Part shown: positions 1 to 10,800 of the stretch, piece after piece
How positions within the stretch are numbered: the first letter of the stretch is position 1
How the letters are laid out: every line of letters starts with the position of its first letter
NCBI GenBank assembly: GCA_947683425.1
Contig: CANTUQ010000112.1
Location: forward strand, 12,477,501-12,541,500
DNA from: Excoecaria cochinchinensis
Lineage: Eukaryota; Streptophyta; Magnoliopsida; Malpighiales; Euphorbiaceae
Direction: 5' to 3'
Length of the DNA stretch: 64,000 bases
The notes under the pieces: model-generated
What the model was told of the DNA's origin: nothing
The model's input: only the letters and a program-made list of their open reading frames with translations
The model's database searches: none
Position numbers and translations under genes: made by a program

Positions 1-1569
1 TGCTGGGAATTTATCGAGACGTCATTGAACATAGCATTCCAACTTACCTAGAGTGTAAACTAGTCAAGCAAAAGCTCAGAAGACTTAGACCATAATGGAC
101 ACAAAAGGTGAAAGAAGAGGTCCATAAGCATATTGAGGCTAAGTTTCTAATAGAGGTTCAATACCCGACCTGGTTGGCCAATGTAGTTCTTATGGCCAAA
201 AAGGACAGAAAAGTTCGAGTGTGTATGGACTATCAGGACCTGAAGAAAGCTTGCCCGAATGATGATTTTCCCTTGCCACATATTGATGTGATGGTAGATA
301 GCGTGACTGCTTGCATGATGTACAGCTTTATGGATGGGTATGCAGGGTATAATCAAATCCTCAACAAGATCGTAGATTGAATTAAGATGGCTTTTATCAC
401 TGAGTGGGGTACATTTACCTACCGGGTTATGCCTTTCGGGTTGAAGAATGCAGGGGCAACGTATCAAAGAATGGCCACCAGAGTTCGTAATGACTTAATC
501 TATAAGGAGGTGGAGGTGTACATAGACGACATGATGAACAAGTTAGTAACTAGAGAAGGTCATTTTTAGGCTTTAGAAAAGTTCTTTCAAAGCATCAATA
601 AGTATAATCTACGCTTCAATCCCAAGAAATATATTTTTGGAGTTACCTCGGGTAAGCTGTTAGGCCATGTGGTAAGTCAGAGAGGAATTGAAGTGGATCC
701 TGATAAGGTCAGAGCAATTAGAGAGATGCCAGCGCCTCAGAAAGAGAAAGAAGTTAGAAGTTTCCTGGGAAAGTTTCAGTACATCAGCCGGTTTATTGCC
801 AACCTAGCTTTGGTATGTGAGGCCATCTTCAAGCTTCTCAGAAAGAATTAACCGGTGGTATAGAATAGTGATTGTTAAATGGCCTTTGATATTATTAGGG
901 ATTATCTCCTAAATTCGCTAGTCTTAAGGCCACCGCGTCCTGCCAAACCTCTAATCCTGTATCTAGCAATAGAAGATAGTTCAGTGGGTGCCATGATGGC
1001 TCAGGAGGATGAGTTTAGAGTAGAGTTTGCTATTTATTACCTTAGCAAGAAATTCCTGCCATATGAAGCCAAATATATCGAAGTAGAAAAGATTTGTTTA
1101 GCAGTAATCTGGGCCTCTAAGAAGTTGAGACACTACTTTCACTTCTTTAGCATACAGGCGGTCGCCAAGCATAACTCGCTCAGATACCTTCAAGAAGCAC
1201 CTTCTTTGCTAGGAAAGATGGGAAGATGGTTGCTATTGTTACAAGAGTTTGATATCGAGTATAGAACCAGGAAAACCATTAAGGGAAGGGCTGTGGTAGA
1301 GTTCTTAGCCAATCACCCTACTGAGGGAGACCAGTTGGAGTACCATTTTCGAGATGAAGATGTTGTGGCCATAGCAGTACAAGGTTGGCAATTGTTCTTC
1401 GACAGCGCAGTTAACAGTAAAGGGGCAGGAGCAAGGATTATTCTTATGACCCCGGATGGTGAGAAGTTACCATTAGCCAAAAAGTTGAGGTATAAGGCTA
1501 CTAAAAACGAAGTTGAATATGAGGCTTGCATTTTTGGATTGGAAGCACTGCTTGCTCTGGGGGCAAAGG
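1..1569 (+). pseudogene. E0: RT / RNase H part of a decayed Tat-type gypsy pol
   Basis: Remnant of a Ty3/gypsy polyprotein that enters from the left edge. In order: reverse transcriptase with fingers motif VRVCMDYQDL, SFMDGYAGYNQI and the active-site box YIDDMM (about 518-535); a connection and RNase H region; then the start of a second, archaeal-type RNase H (WQLFFDSAVNSKGAGA) typical of the Tat lineage. In-frame stops lie near 378, 567, 849, 861 and 876, so no product is expected. The reading frame otherwise matches the pol of E1 closely. It ends exactly where the E1 LTR begins and resumes at 15425, so this is the host of a nested insertion. RT and both RNase H domains would convert element RNA to DNA in virus-like particles. 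Confidence 0.93.
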
Positions 1570-4119
1570 TGTAGACACCGGGTCCCGAGTAGCCTTGATC
1601 AGGATTACTCGATGATGAAATTAAATGTGCCGATTAATAGGCAAAAATAATGAAAGTTGGAAGTGATAGTTTCCATGTCGTTTTGATTTGTGAGGAATGA
1701 ATAAAAATGTATTTTAAAAATATTTTAAATATATTTTAAAAATTATTTTGGGATAAAAAGTTAGTTTTTAAATTATTGTGTTTTCATAAGAATTTAAAAA
1801 AAAAAAAAATTCTGCCTGAAGAAGCACGGCTGTGCTTCTTTGAAAGCACGACTGTTCTTCTTCGAGCACGGCTGTGCTTCTTTGAAAGCACAGTTGTGCT
1901 TTGCGCTGCATAGCGTGAGCGCGCGCGAAAGCACAGCCGTGCATTTCAGTGCAGTGCGCCCCATTTCGCCCTTTTTCCGTTTTTTTGTCATAATTTCTTC
2001 ATTTTAAATGCTTTTTAACTCATTTTTTTTTTGCATAATTCAATTCTAAAATCCTTCTATCTTCCAACTCTCCAAATTCAGTTGTTTTTTTGAGTTATGG
2101 GAATTAAATTAATTTAATTTCTTTAATTAAAAAATCTGAATTTTGGGGAAATAAAAAGGATTTTGGAGAGAGAATTAGGGGGGATTTTCTTTAGAAAACT
2201 TTTTTTTCTTCTTCTCTCTTCTCTCAACCAAATTTTCTCAATTGCTAAAGGAATTTCCAGCAATTCTTGAGACAAAAAATAACAATTTTTGTTCTTGAGA
2301 ATTTTTCTTATTTTCAATTGACAACTTTTTACTTTAAGACAAATAAACTAATTGTTTGTTCTTGAGTAAAATTTATCTTTCAATATTTTACTTTTTCTTC
2401 TAATCATATTTTTTCAAATCAAGACAAAGAATTGGATCATCTACCTTCATTTCTTCAAGATCAATTTTGAGGGTAAACATTCTTGGCTCAATTTCTTAGT
2501 TTGATTTTTAATTTCATTTCTTTTTTATTTAATTAATTAACATGTAAATTCTTTTAGTTCTATCATTTTATTCTTCTTTCTATTCTTTTGCTTTTTTTAT
2601 TCAATTGATTATCATGTAAATTCTTTTAGATCTATTATTTAATTGTACATATTTTTACTTCTTATTTTTATTTCTCATTTGATTGTTCATATCCTTTGTT
2701 ATTATTGTATTATTATTATTGTAGTTATTACCATCATTAGTATTATTATTATTATTATTATCTTTATTCTTGTTTAATTTTATTATTACTATCATTATTT
2801 ATTTCTTATGCATGCTGATTTTTTTTATTACCTTTGCTTTTTATACATGTTGGATATTGTTGTTATTATTTTATACTTTTACACATGCTGAATTTTATGT
2901 TTGTATTTTTTATTCATGTTTTTTGCATGTTGAGTTTTATAATTATTCTTTTATGTTTGCTTATGCATGTTGGCTTTTATTACTATTATTATTTATGTTT
3001 TATGCATGCTGTTTTTTTATTATTTCTTTTGCTTTTTATGCATGATTGGATGTTATTGATGTTATTTTGTGTTTTTATGCATGTTAAATTTTATTAACAC
3101 TATTTCATTTTTTAGCATGTTGATTTTATTAATGTTTTAAATTGTATTTTTTTTTATTATGTCATTTTAATTGGTTTGTCATACATGATGCAATTTTATT
3201 TGCATTAATTTAATTATTTTCATGTTATATGTTTAATTATTTTTATACTAACTTCATTTTTATTTATTTTTTTATTTTTCAATACTTATTTTTCATATGT
3301 GAGTTTTTGTCAAGTGAGAACCCATGGAGATTTGAAGATCCACTTGGGAGTTGTTTATTATTTTTGTTGCTTTTTATTATTTTGGATTAATTTATTATTA
3401 TAATTTGTAATAAGTTTATTTAATTTTATTTTTATGCACGTTAATTAAAAAATCACAAAAATATTTATATTAATTAATTTGATTTTTTTCTAAATAAAAA
3501 TGGGACCAATGTCCTAGCTTTCCATTCAAAATAAATTGACACTTTACAAAGTGTTTTCTTTAATTATGCATGAGAGGACCAATGTCCTTATTTTTAATAA
3601 ATAACTCGATTTATGCATGAGTTGTATTTTATTTACAAATTGGGGTTGTATTCCGCACCTAGTTTTATTGTAATTTATTTTGCTTTCATTTATTTTATTT
3701 ACCGCTTTATTTATATGTTTGATATGCATTTACTTAAATTGCATTAAAAATTGAATGAGAAATGGGATGAAATACTAAATTCAAAACTTGATTATAAACT
3801 TAGCCAAGGTATGAATAAATGGGGAGTCCCGAACTTTCTCTGGTCTTTGGGCTCAACGATTACAATCCTAGGCTCCAGGGGGTAGAGGCTGAGATCTCCA
3901 AAATCTCTCTGGTTAGCCCAAGATGGATATGTATGCGCCGTCTTAGGCTCGATGAGGCTAGACGACCCTTCCCAATGTTCTATTGGGTGGCGACTCCAAG
4001 AAACCTCTTTGTTGCCCAAAATAGACGCAGCTTGTAAATACCTTACAAGTTTTTATGAACCTCTCCCGATCGCCCTAAGGCGGGCTTCCGGGAGGCATTG
4101 AGGTTCGGCGCGCGTCACA
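1570..4119 (+). repeat. E1 5' LTR
   Basis: Starts TGTAGACACC and ends GCGCGTCACA. It is 2550 bp and repeats at 12849-15424 at roughly 98% identity by eye, apart from the hairpin-rich stretch. Most of it is AT-rich low-complexity sequence with TTATTA runs near 2700-2760. The last 300 bp (from about 3810) are more GC-rich and conserved among the Tat LTRs of this window, for example the stretch ending GCGCCGTCTTAGG. ORFs inside it, such as a hydrophobic one at 2770-3045, are probably chance. Confidence 0.95.
1819..1962 (+). repeat. GC-rich inverted-repeat island in the E1 5' LTR
   Basis: Four to five copies of the near-palindrome AAGCACGGCTGTGCTT and variants, with spacers such as TCTTTGA, embedded in AT-rich U3-like sequence. 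Each copy can fold on itself. Just upstream is a run of A. The 3' LTR has the same island with a different copy arrangement. Confidence 0.85.
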
Positions 4120-4120
4120 G

Positions 4121-4139
4121 TGGCGACTCCACTGGGGAC
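4121..4139 (+). other. E1 primer binding site (tRNA-Arg)
   Basis: TGGCGACTCCACTGGGGAC begins 2 nt after the LTR end. It is complementary to the 3' end of plant tRNA-Arg(ACG) as I recall that tRNA, with one mismatch near the middle. A tRNA-Arg primer is usual in Ogre/Tat elements. Confidence 0.8.
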
Positions 4140-5045
4140 ATTAGAGACTTCCCTTCGAAAATACCTTGGCTAAAATTTACAATTGAGTTTTATAAAAATT
4201 TCATCTCTTTTCGAAACTGCATTACATATCATTAGAGCCTTAGATTTATGCTAGTTTGGTCTCTTTTCTAGCCCCGGTGCGTTCCCGAAGCACGACCCTA
4301 TTTTCACTCAATTTAGGGAAGTGTTAAGGATAATCACCAGCCCAAGCCTCGTACTGTCATGGTATATTAAATGGTGACCCGATCGGTCGTTATGCTCATG
4401 ATGAGTTAGACCCGTTGGCGGGGACCATGCTTGGGTAGCCCTAAAGTAACACCACCCTTTGACCAAAGCTCATGTAATGGCAATAGATACTTCCACTAGG
4501 TGAAATGTACCGTAATACCGTGCTTTCTACCTGGGCCATCATATATTGAACAAAATCAGTTAAATTAAATGGTCTTCATCAAAGGCTTTCATGCCCCGAT
4601 GGGCCCATCTTAGTTTAATTGAGGTGTTTAAATACATAATGGCCAAACACTCATACGTGTGTACATTAGATGAGAGCTGTTATGCTGCCGGTTTTCCACC
4701 GTGCACCATATGCGTCTAAAGGGTTCCCTGTTAACCCTTGGATAAAGCCCACCTAGGAAAGAGACTATGCTACCTCGTGTCTGGGGGCAATAAGGTTGGA
4801 AGGATCTATCTGCTTGCATGTGTTTGTCTATGTTGCATCAGCACGATCATGCATTGCATTTCAATCATGCATCATCCTAACGAGATGTATTTGTTTAGGC
4901 CATCATAGATTCGCCCGGGTGGTTTAGGGGTCCCGACGGTCGGTTGAGAAGGATTTCACTCTTGGGGTTACCAGAGCTAGTGCCGTATCGGAGCACAAGT
5001 TCTCTTTCAGATAGTAGTGAGATTTTCTCTTCAGAATCATCAAGT
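4140..5045 (+). other. E1 5' leader
   Basis: Untranslated leader between PBS and gag with no convincing ORF. Much of it matches the E2 leader on the minus strand (27795-28506), so it is a real family feature. The gag frame is open from 4899, but its first ATG is at 5046. At the place where a family start codon could lie, E1 reads TTTAGGCCATC and E2 reads CTATAGCCATC, which suggests an ancestral ATGGCCATC lost in both copies. That is an inference from two sequences. Confidence 0.6.
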
Positions 5046-6377
5046 ATGTCTAATCCAGCCAGTGGGTCTGATGCAACCCGAGCATTGATTGCCGAAGAAG
5101 TGGGAAGAAGAATGGAGGAGTTTGAGGCCAAAATGATGGCCATGATGGGCAACCTTGTAACAACCTTAGCTCCACTTGCAGGGCAACAAGCTGTTGCTCC
5201 TGTAAGGGGGCAAGATGAACAAGGGGCTATCAGAGAGGACCCCCCTGCTGTAGCTGACCCACATGTGGTTGAGCAAAGAGCACCAGCACTTGTAGAGCAT
5301 AGAGAAGGACCTAGGTCTGAGGTTGACTTATGGGAAGAGGAGCAAGAGGAACAAATGGTAGCAAAGGGAAAGTCACCCAAGCTGGAGGAAGCAATGTGGA
5401 GGAAGATGGAGGAGAAATTTGAGGCTATGACCAGGATGATGACGATTGGAAGGGGAATGAATCCCGAGGATCGAGAGCTCGATGGTGATGATCTGATCCC
5501 CCAGAACTTCAAGATGCCTGATATCCCAAAATTTGATGGCACCTCTGACCCTGCCGCATACATCAAGCAATACTCGCTGGTCATGAAGGGAACAACCTTA
5601 ACAAGAAAGCAAAAGATAGAGTATTTCTACTTGAGTCTCACAGGAGCTGCTATTGATTGGTACCATGGGCTTGAGAGGAGGTCCAAGGAGGATTGGGACT
5701 TGCTAACCGAAGAGTTTCTTAAGCAGTATGATTGCAGTACCCGGATGGAGGTCACTTTGAAAGATCTCGAGTTGCTACAGCAGAAGGCTGGAGAGTCCTT
5801 CCATGAGTACCTTACTCGATGGAGGAACCGGGTTATGGAGATGAAATGCAAATCGGACACTTCTGATCAGATCCGGCTATTCATTCGAAATGCCAACCCT
5901 TACTTGAGAGATGGACTGAAAATGAAGGGACTCAAGGATTGGGAGTCCTTGAAGGACATTGCCATAGAAGCAGAAGGAGAATATTTAGCCAAGAGGGCAA
6001 ACAACGAGTCCTATGCCAGGAAGGGATACAGCAATCAGGGGACAGCCAAGCCAGCAAGTTCAAGCAGCGGTCACAGAGGTGAGAAGACAGCTGAGGTATC
6101 TGCAACAGGTGTAAGTCAGAGGTATTTCTCTAACTTGGGTAGGCCTTTATCATGGGTGCTGAAGAGGCTAGTAAAAGAAGGAAAACTGCGACCCCTATCA
6201 CCTAGGCCGGCCAAGACCCAGGGGCAGCCAGGGCACAAGGAAAATGAATATTGTGCATTTTACCAACATACCGGGCATTTGACAGATGATTGTATAACGT
6301 TAAGGCATCGGGTCCAAGATCTAATTGACAACAAGCAGATCACCGATCCTGAAAAGCGAAAGCAAGAAGAAGGCTAA
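5046..6377 (+). CDS. gag: E1 Gag (capsid/nucleocapsid)
   Basis: 443 codons from the first in-frame ATG. The frame is open back to 4899, so the native N-terminus may be about 50 residues longer. Residues 1-150 are acidic and low complexity with a VGRRMEEFEAKMMAMM helix. A capsid-type domain follows (MPDIPKFDGTSDP near residue 157, then IEYFYLSLTGAAIDWYHGL near 191). A zinc-knuckle-like CAFYQHTGHLTDDC lies near residue 403. Tat elements normally have C-x2-H/C-x4-H-x4-C, and here the second ligand is Tyr; the E2 copy keeps His. Gag would package the RNA. The stop at 6375 overlaps a protease frame shifted by one nucleotide. Confidence 0.88.
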   Translation: MSNPASGSDATRALIAEEVGRRMEEFEAKMMAMMGNLVTTLAPLAGQQAVAPVRGQDEQGAIREDPPAVADPHVVEQRAPALVEHREGPRSEVDLWEEEQEEQMVAKGKSPKLEEAMWRKMEEKFEAMTRMMTIGRGMNPEDRELDGDDLIPQNFKMPDIPKFDGTSDPAAYIKQYSLVMKGTTLTRKQKIEYFYLSLTGAAIDWYHGLERRSKEDWDLLTEEFLKQYDCSTRMEVTLKDLELLQQKAGESFHEYLTRWRNRVMEMKCKSDTSDQIRLFIRNANPYLRDGLKMKGLKDWESLKDIAIEAEGEYLAKRANNESYARKGYSNQGTAKPASSSSGHRGEKTAEVSATGVSQRYFSNLGRPLSWVLKRLVKEGKLRPLSPRPAKTQGQPGHKENEYCAFYQHTGHLTDDCITLRHRVQDLIDNKQITDPEKRKQEEG

Positions 6378-7479
6378 TTTCAATGCTGTGCCACCACATG
6401 TCTTTATGGTTGGGTCTAGCCTACCAGAATGGTATGTGATGCAGGATTTATACGGAAATGAGTATGTCGCTATCACTTGCCCTGAGGCAAATGAAGAAGG
6501 GATTCCCGTGGTGACGATAGACTGTTGGTCCACTAGTGAGAGTGGAGATGAAGAAGATGAAGAGAAAGATGGAGAATTCGCGGATCCATGGGATTCGGAA
6601 GAGGAGGAAAGAGTTGAGGCTATAACAAGAAGTGGGAGAGTGGTCCCAAAAGTTGAGAAGCCACATGACCCAGTGCAATCACATGCAGAAAAGGAGCCAG
6701 AAGAAAGTGCCATAGTAAAGCAGCTGGAAAAGACCACGGCTCAGATATCAATTTGGGACCTTTTGAGATAGTCTCCCTCCCACAGACAGAAATTAGTTGT
6801 GGCATTGAGTGAGTCCACTGTAGCCACTACAATTTCTCCATCTAAGCTGCTAGACCTTGTAAAAGGGGGATCTGGAGAGAAACTGGTGTTTTTTAATGCA
6901 GACTTACCGGTAGAGGGCCGCAATCACAATCGGCCGCTGTACATCAAGGCTCAAATTAATGACAAGCATACCGCTTGTGTTATGGTTGATGATGGCTCAT
7001 CCATAAATGTTTGCCCTCTAGTTGCACTTCAGGCTTTTGGGCTAAATGAAAGCATGTTGAACAAGTCTGATTTAACCATCACAGCCTATGATAATTCTCG
7101 AAGACAAGCATCGAGAACTTTTAGAGCTCTGGTCAGGACTGGGCCTATCGAGACAGAAATAGAATTTGTGGTCTTGCCTATCCCGGCGAATTTCTCAGCT
7201 CTGCTTGGAAGGCCATGGTTCCATAAATTGGGAGGAGTGCCCTCTACCCTACACCAGATGATTAAGATACCTCATGAAGGAGAGGTGGTGACTATTAAAG
7301 CAGCTAGAGAAAACCAAGTGTCTGCCTTGGGGATCTCTAATCAGCCATTCAGTGGTTTTCATATATCGATGATAAGAGAGGAGCAGGGCTTGGCAGATAG
7401 TCCTCAAGTGGTGAATATGATGAAGAAGATGCACTTTCTCCCAGGGGCTGGTCTGCGTAAAAACTCGCAAGGGCTGTAG
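6325..7479 (+). pseudogene. E1 linker and retroviral-type aspartic protease, split by a stop
   Basis: Reading frame +1 relative to gag, overlapping the gag end. The first part (to the TAG at 6769) is an acidic linker. The second part, 6799-7479, is the protease: CVMVDDGSSINV places the catalytic Asp-x-Gly near 6988, and the flap and C-terminal region include TAYDNS and LLGRPWFHKLGG, as in plant Tat proteases. Usual Tat proteases read DGGSS or DSGSS, so the active site looks almost normal. A second stop follows at 7477. The protease would mature Gag and Pol. Whether the gag/pro overlap is a programmed frameshift or simple decay cannot be told from one copy. Confidence 0.8.
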
Positions 7480-7551
7480 GATGCTATCACCACATAAGGC
7501 CAGAAAGATCGAACGGGTCTGGGCTACAAAGGAGAGCATGGTAAGAAGAAA

Positions 7552-7803
7552 GTGTCGGAGAAGATCCCCCACATTTCAGAGAGTTTTGTCCCCTCATCTT
7601 CGATCTGTGCTTACAAGGGAGAGGAGGAGCCTCTATGTGTAGATGGAAAGATCGTTCCGGGGTTTGAAATCTTTAATGACGTCTTCGACTGGGATGTTAG
7701 AGTTATCAAGTCTGCAGAGAACTTCTGGGATGAGGAGATCATAACTCAGTGCAGTGTCTGGGACAGGGATGAGCCTGAGAGATTGTTACTGATAAGCTAT
7801 TAG
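7552..7803 (+). pseudogene. E1 protease-RT linker fragment
   Basis: 84 codons in the protease frame, closed by TAG at 7801 and preceded by stops at 7477 and 7495. It has no motif I recognise; E2 lacks this segment. It probably encodes the spacer between protease and RT in an intact element. The pol ORF begins 27 nt downstream in another frame, so at least one indel has occurred here. Confidence 0.5.
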
Positions 7804-7829
7804 CCACCAGACTTAAGGGAAAGGAAAAG

Positions 7830-10800
7830 ATGGTAGAGCCAGAGCTAAAATTTGAAGATTTGAAGATTTCACCGGAGGTAGTTGAAAAGCCTCCACCAAG
7901 CCAAGAAGTTAAAGCCCAGTCGGCTGCAATAACATCATCGATAAGGGATGAAGACAATAGTTATTTAGATACTATTTTTATGTCGGAACTTTTTAATGAC
8001 AATGTTAATGTTTCTGATTACATCAATGAGATGAACAATTTTGCTTACTTGTGTGATGTTTCTGATGATTTCATTCCTCATGATCATAAACATGATGCAT
8101 TCATTTTTGACATTAACTCAACTAACACAACTGCATTTAATCTCGGAACTTTGGAGAATCTAAAGGAAATTTTGATAGCATCAAACATAACTCCTGAAGA
8201 GAGGCTAAAATTTGAGACAATATTGAAAAAATATGAAAAAGTCTTTGCCTGGACCTACGAGGACATGCCAGGGATTGATCGAGATGTAGCCGAACATGCC
8301 ATTACAACTTACCCAGAAAGTAAACCGGTCAAGCAAAAGCTCAGAAGACTTAGGCCGGAATGGGCTCAGAAGGTGAGAGAGGAAATCCATAAGCAGATTG
8401 AGGCTAAGTTTCTACTGGAGGTTAAATACCCGACGTGGCTGGCAGATAGTACCGCTGCTTGTATGATGTACAGCTTCGTGGACGGGTACGCAGGGTACAA
8501 TCAAATCCTTAACAAGATAGTGGATCGGATTAAGACAGCTTTCATCATCGAATGGGGTACTTTTGCTTATCGGGTCATGCCTTTTGGATTAAAGAATGCA
8601 GGAGCAACCTATCAGAGAATGGCCACTAGAGTTCTTAATGACTGGATCCACAAAAAAGTGGAGGTGTATGTTGACGACATGATGATCAAGTCAGCTACCC
8701 GAGAAGGTCACTTTGAGGCTTTAGAGAAGTTCTTTCAAAGGATCAATAAGTATGATCTGCGCCTCAATCCCAAGAAGTGCATTTTTGGAGTTACCTCAGG
8801 TAAGCTGCTGGGCCATGTGGTAAGCCAGAGAGGAATTGAAGTGGATCCTGATAAAGTCAGAGCCATTAGGGAGATGCCAGTGCCTCAAAAAGAGAAAGAA
8901 GTTAGAAGTTTCTTAGGAAAGCTTCAGTACATCAGTCGGTTTATTGCCAAATTGGTTTCGATGTGTGAGCCCATCTTTAAGCTTCTCAGGAAGAATCAGC
9001 CGGTGGCGTGGAATAATGATTGTCAATTGGCCTTTGACACTATTAAGGATTATCTCTTGAATCCGCCAGTCTTAAGACCACCACAACGTGCCAAACCATT
9101 AATCTTGTATCTGGCAGTAGAAGACAATTCAGTGGGTGCCATGATGGCCCAGGAGGATGACTTTGGGGTAGAGTTTGCTGTTTACTATCTTAGCGAGAAA
9201 TTCCTGACATATGAAGCCAAATATGTGGAAGTGGAAAAGATTTGCTTAGCAGTTGTTTGGGCTTCTAAGAAGTTGCGGCCCTATTTTCATTCCTTCAGTG
9301 TACGAGCTGTTGCTAAGCGTAACCCGCTTAGGTACCTTCAGGAAGCGCCCTCTTTGCTGGGAAAGATGGGAAGGTGGTTACTACTATTGCAGGAGTTCGA
9401 TATCGAATACATCACCAGCAAAACCATTAAAGGAAGAGCTGTAGCTGAGTTCTTGGCTGAGCATCCTATTGAGGGAGACCAATTCGAATACAATTTCCCA
9501 GATGAAGATGTCATGGCCATAGCAGTACAAGGGTGGCAATTGTTCTTTGATGGGGCAGTTAACAGTAAAGGGGCAGGAGCACGGATCATTCTTACGACCC
9601 CGGATGGTGAAAAGCTGCCGTTAGCCAAAAAGTTGAGGTACAAGGCGACCAATAATGAAGCAGAATATGAAGTTTGCATCTTCGGATTGGAAGCACTGCT
9701 GGCTCTGAGGGCAAAGACTGCAAAAGTCTTCGGAGATTCTTCATTAGTAATTCATCAGATCAGAGGGGAATGTTCAGTTAAAGAAGAGAGGTTGTTACCT
9801 TACGTAAAGCACTTGAGAATGTTGAGCAGCCAGTTCGAGACTTGCACTTTTCACTTCACCCCCAGGGATGAAAATCAATTGGCTGATGCTCTAGCGACAC
9901 TAGTGTCCATGTGGGATAATCCAACAGGGGTTACTATGAAACCCGTGCTAATCTCTAGCTCGGAAAAGCCTTGTTTTGAAGCTGAGCAGGTGATGGATGT
10001 TGGGGCCACTGATGGAAACCCTTGGTACTACGACATTCAGAATTATTTGGAACAGTCAGTTTTTCCAGAGGAAGCCACCAAGAAAGACCAAAGGATGATT
10101 CGAAAGTTGTCCACTCAGTTCATCAGTGTAAATGGCGCTTTGTACAAGAGACAAGTAGATGGCATCCAGTTAAGATGTTTGGCGGAGAAAGAAGCTGAAA
10201 AGGTTATGGAAGAGGTTCATGCCGGAGTCTGCGGAGCTCACATGAATGGCTTAGCCTTAGCGAAGAAGATCATGCGTCAAGGATTCTATTGGCTTACAAT
10301 AGATACGGATTGTTCAAAATATGTGAAGCAATGCCAGTTATGCCAGCAATACGCGAATTTAAGGCATGTCCCAGTTTTAGAGCTGCATAATTTGACATCT
10401 CCATGGCCATTTGCAGCTTGGGGGATAGATATCATAGGCGAGATACGTCCTACAGCGTCTAATGGGCATAGGTTCATTATAGTCGCCATTGATTATTTCA
10501 CTAAGTGGGTCGAAGCTGAATCTTTCAAGAAGATTGATGCTAGGGATATGGCTAAGTTCATTGAGCGAAATTTGATATGCCGATATGGCCTCCCACAGCA
10601 TATTGTATCTAATAATGGGGTGCAATTCTTAGCAGAAACTAAACAAATGCTTCAGAAGTATGGAATCCAGCATCATAAGTCTTCTCCTTATCGTCCTCAA
10701 GCTAACGGTGCGGTTGAAGCTGCAAACAAGAATGTGAAAAGAATATTGGCCAAGATGGTTCAGAGCTATAAAGATTGGGCGGAAAAGCTACCTTTTGCAC

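Noticed and set aside
2770..3097. Hydrophobic, membrane-protein-like ORFs, repeated at 14074-14401
   Set aside because: They lie in AT-rich low-complexity LTR sequence, and only LTR duplication explains their conservation; the Phe/Leu/Tyr content follows from T-rich DNA.
4895..5584. 229-codon minus-strand ORF over gag
   Set aside because: Ser/Leu-rich antisense shadow of the real gag frame; the same shadow appears over E2 gag at 27093-27794.
6325..6377. Programmed frameshift between E1 gag and protease
   Set aside because: The overlap is suggestive, but other stops and frame changes nearby (6769, 7477, 7801) show decay and E2 lacks the protease, so no comparison is possible.
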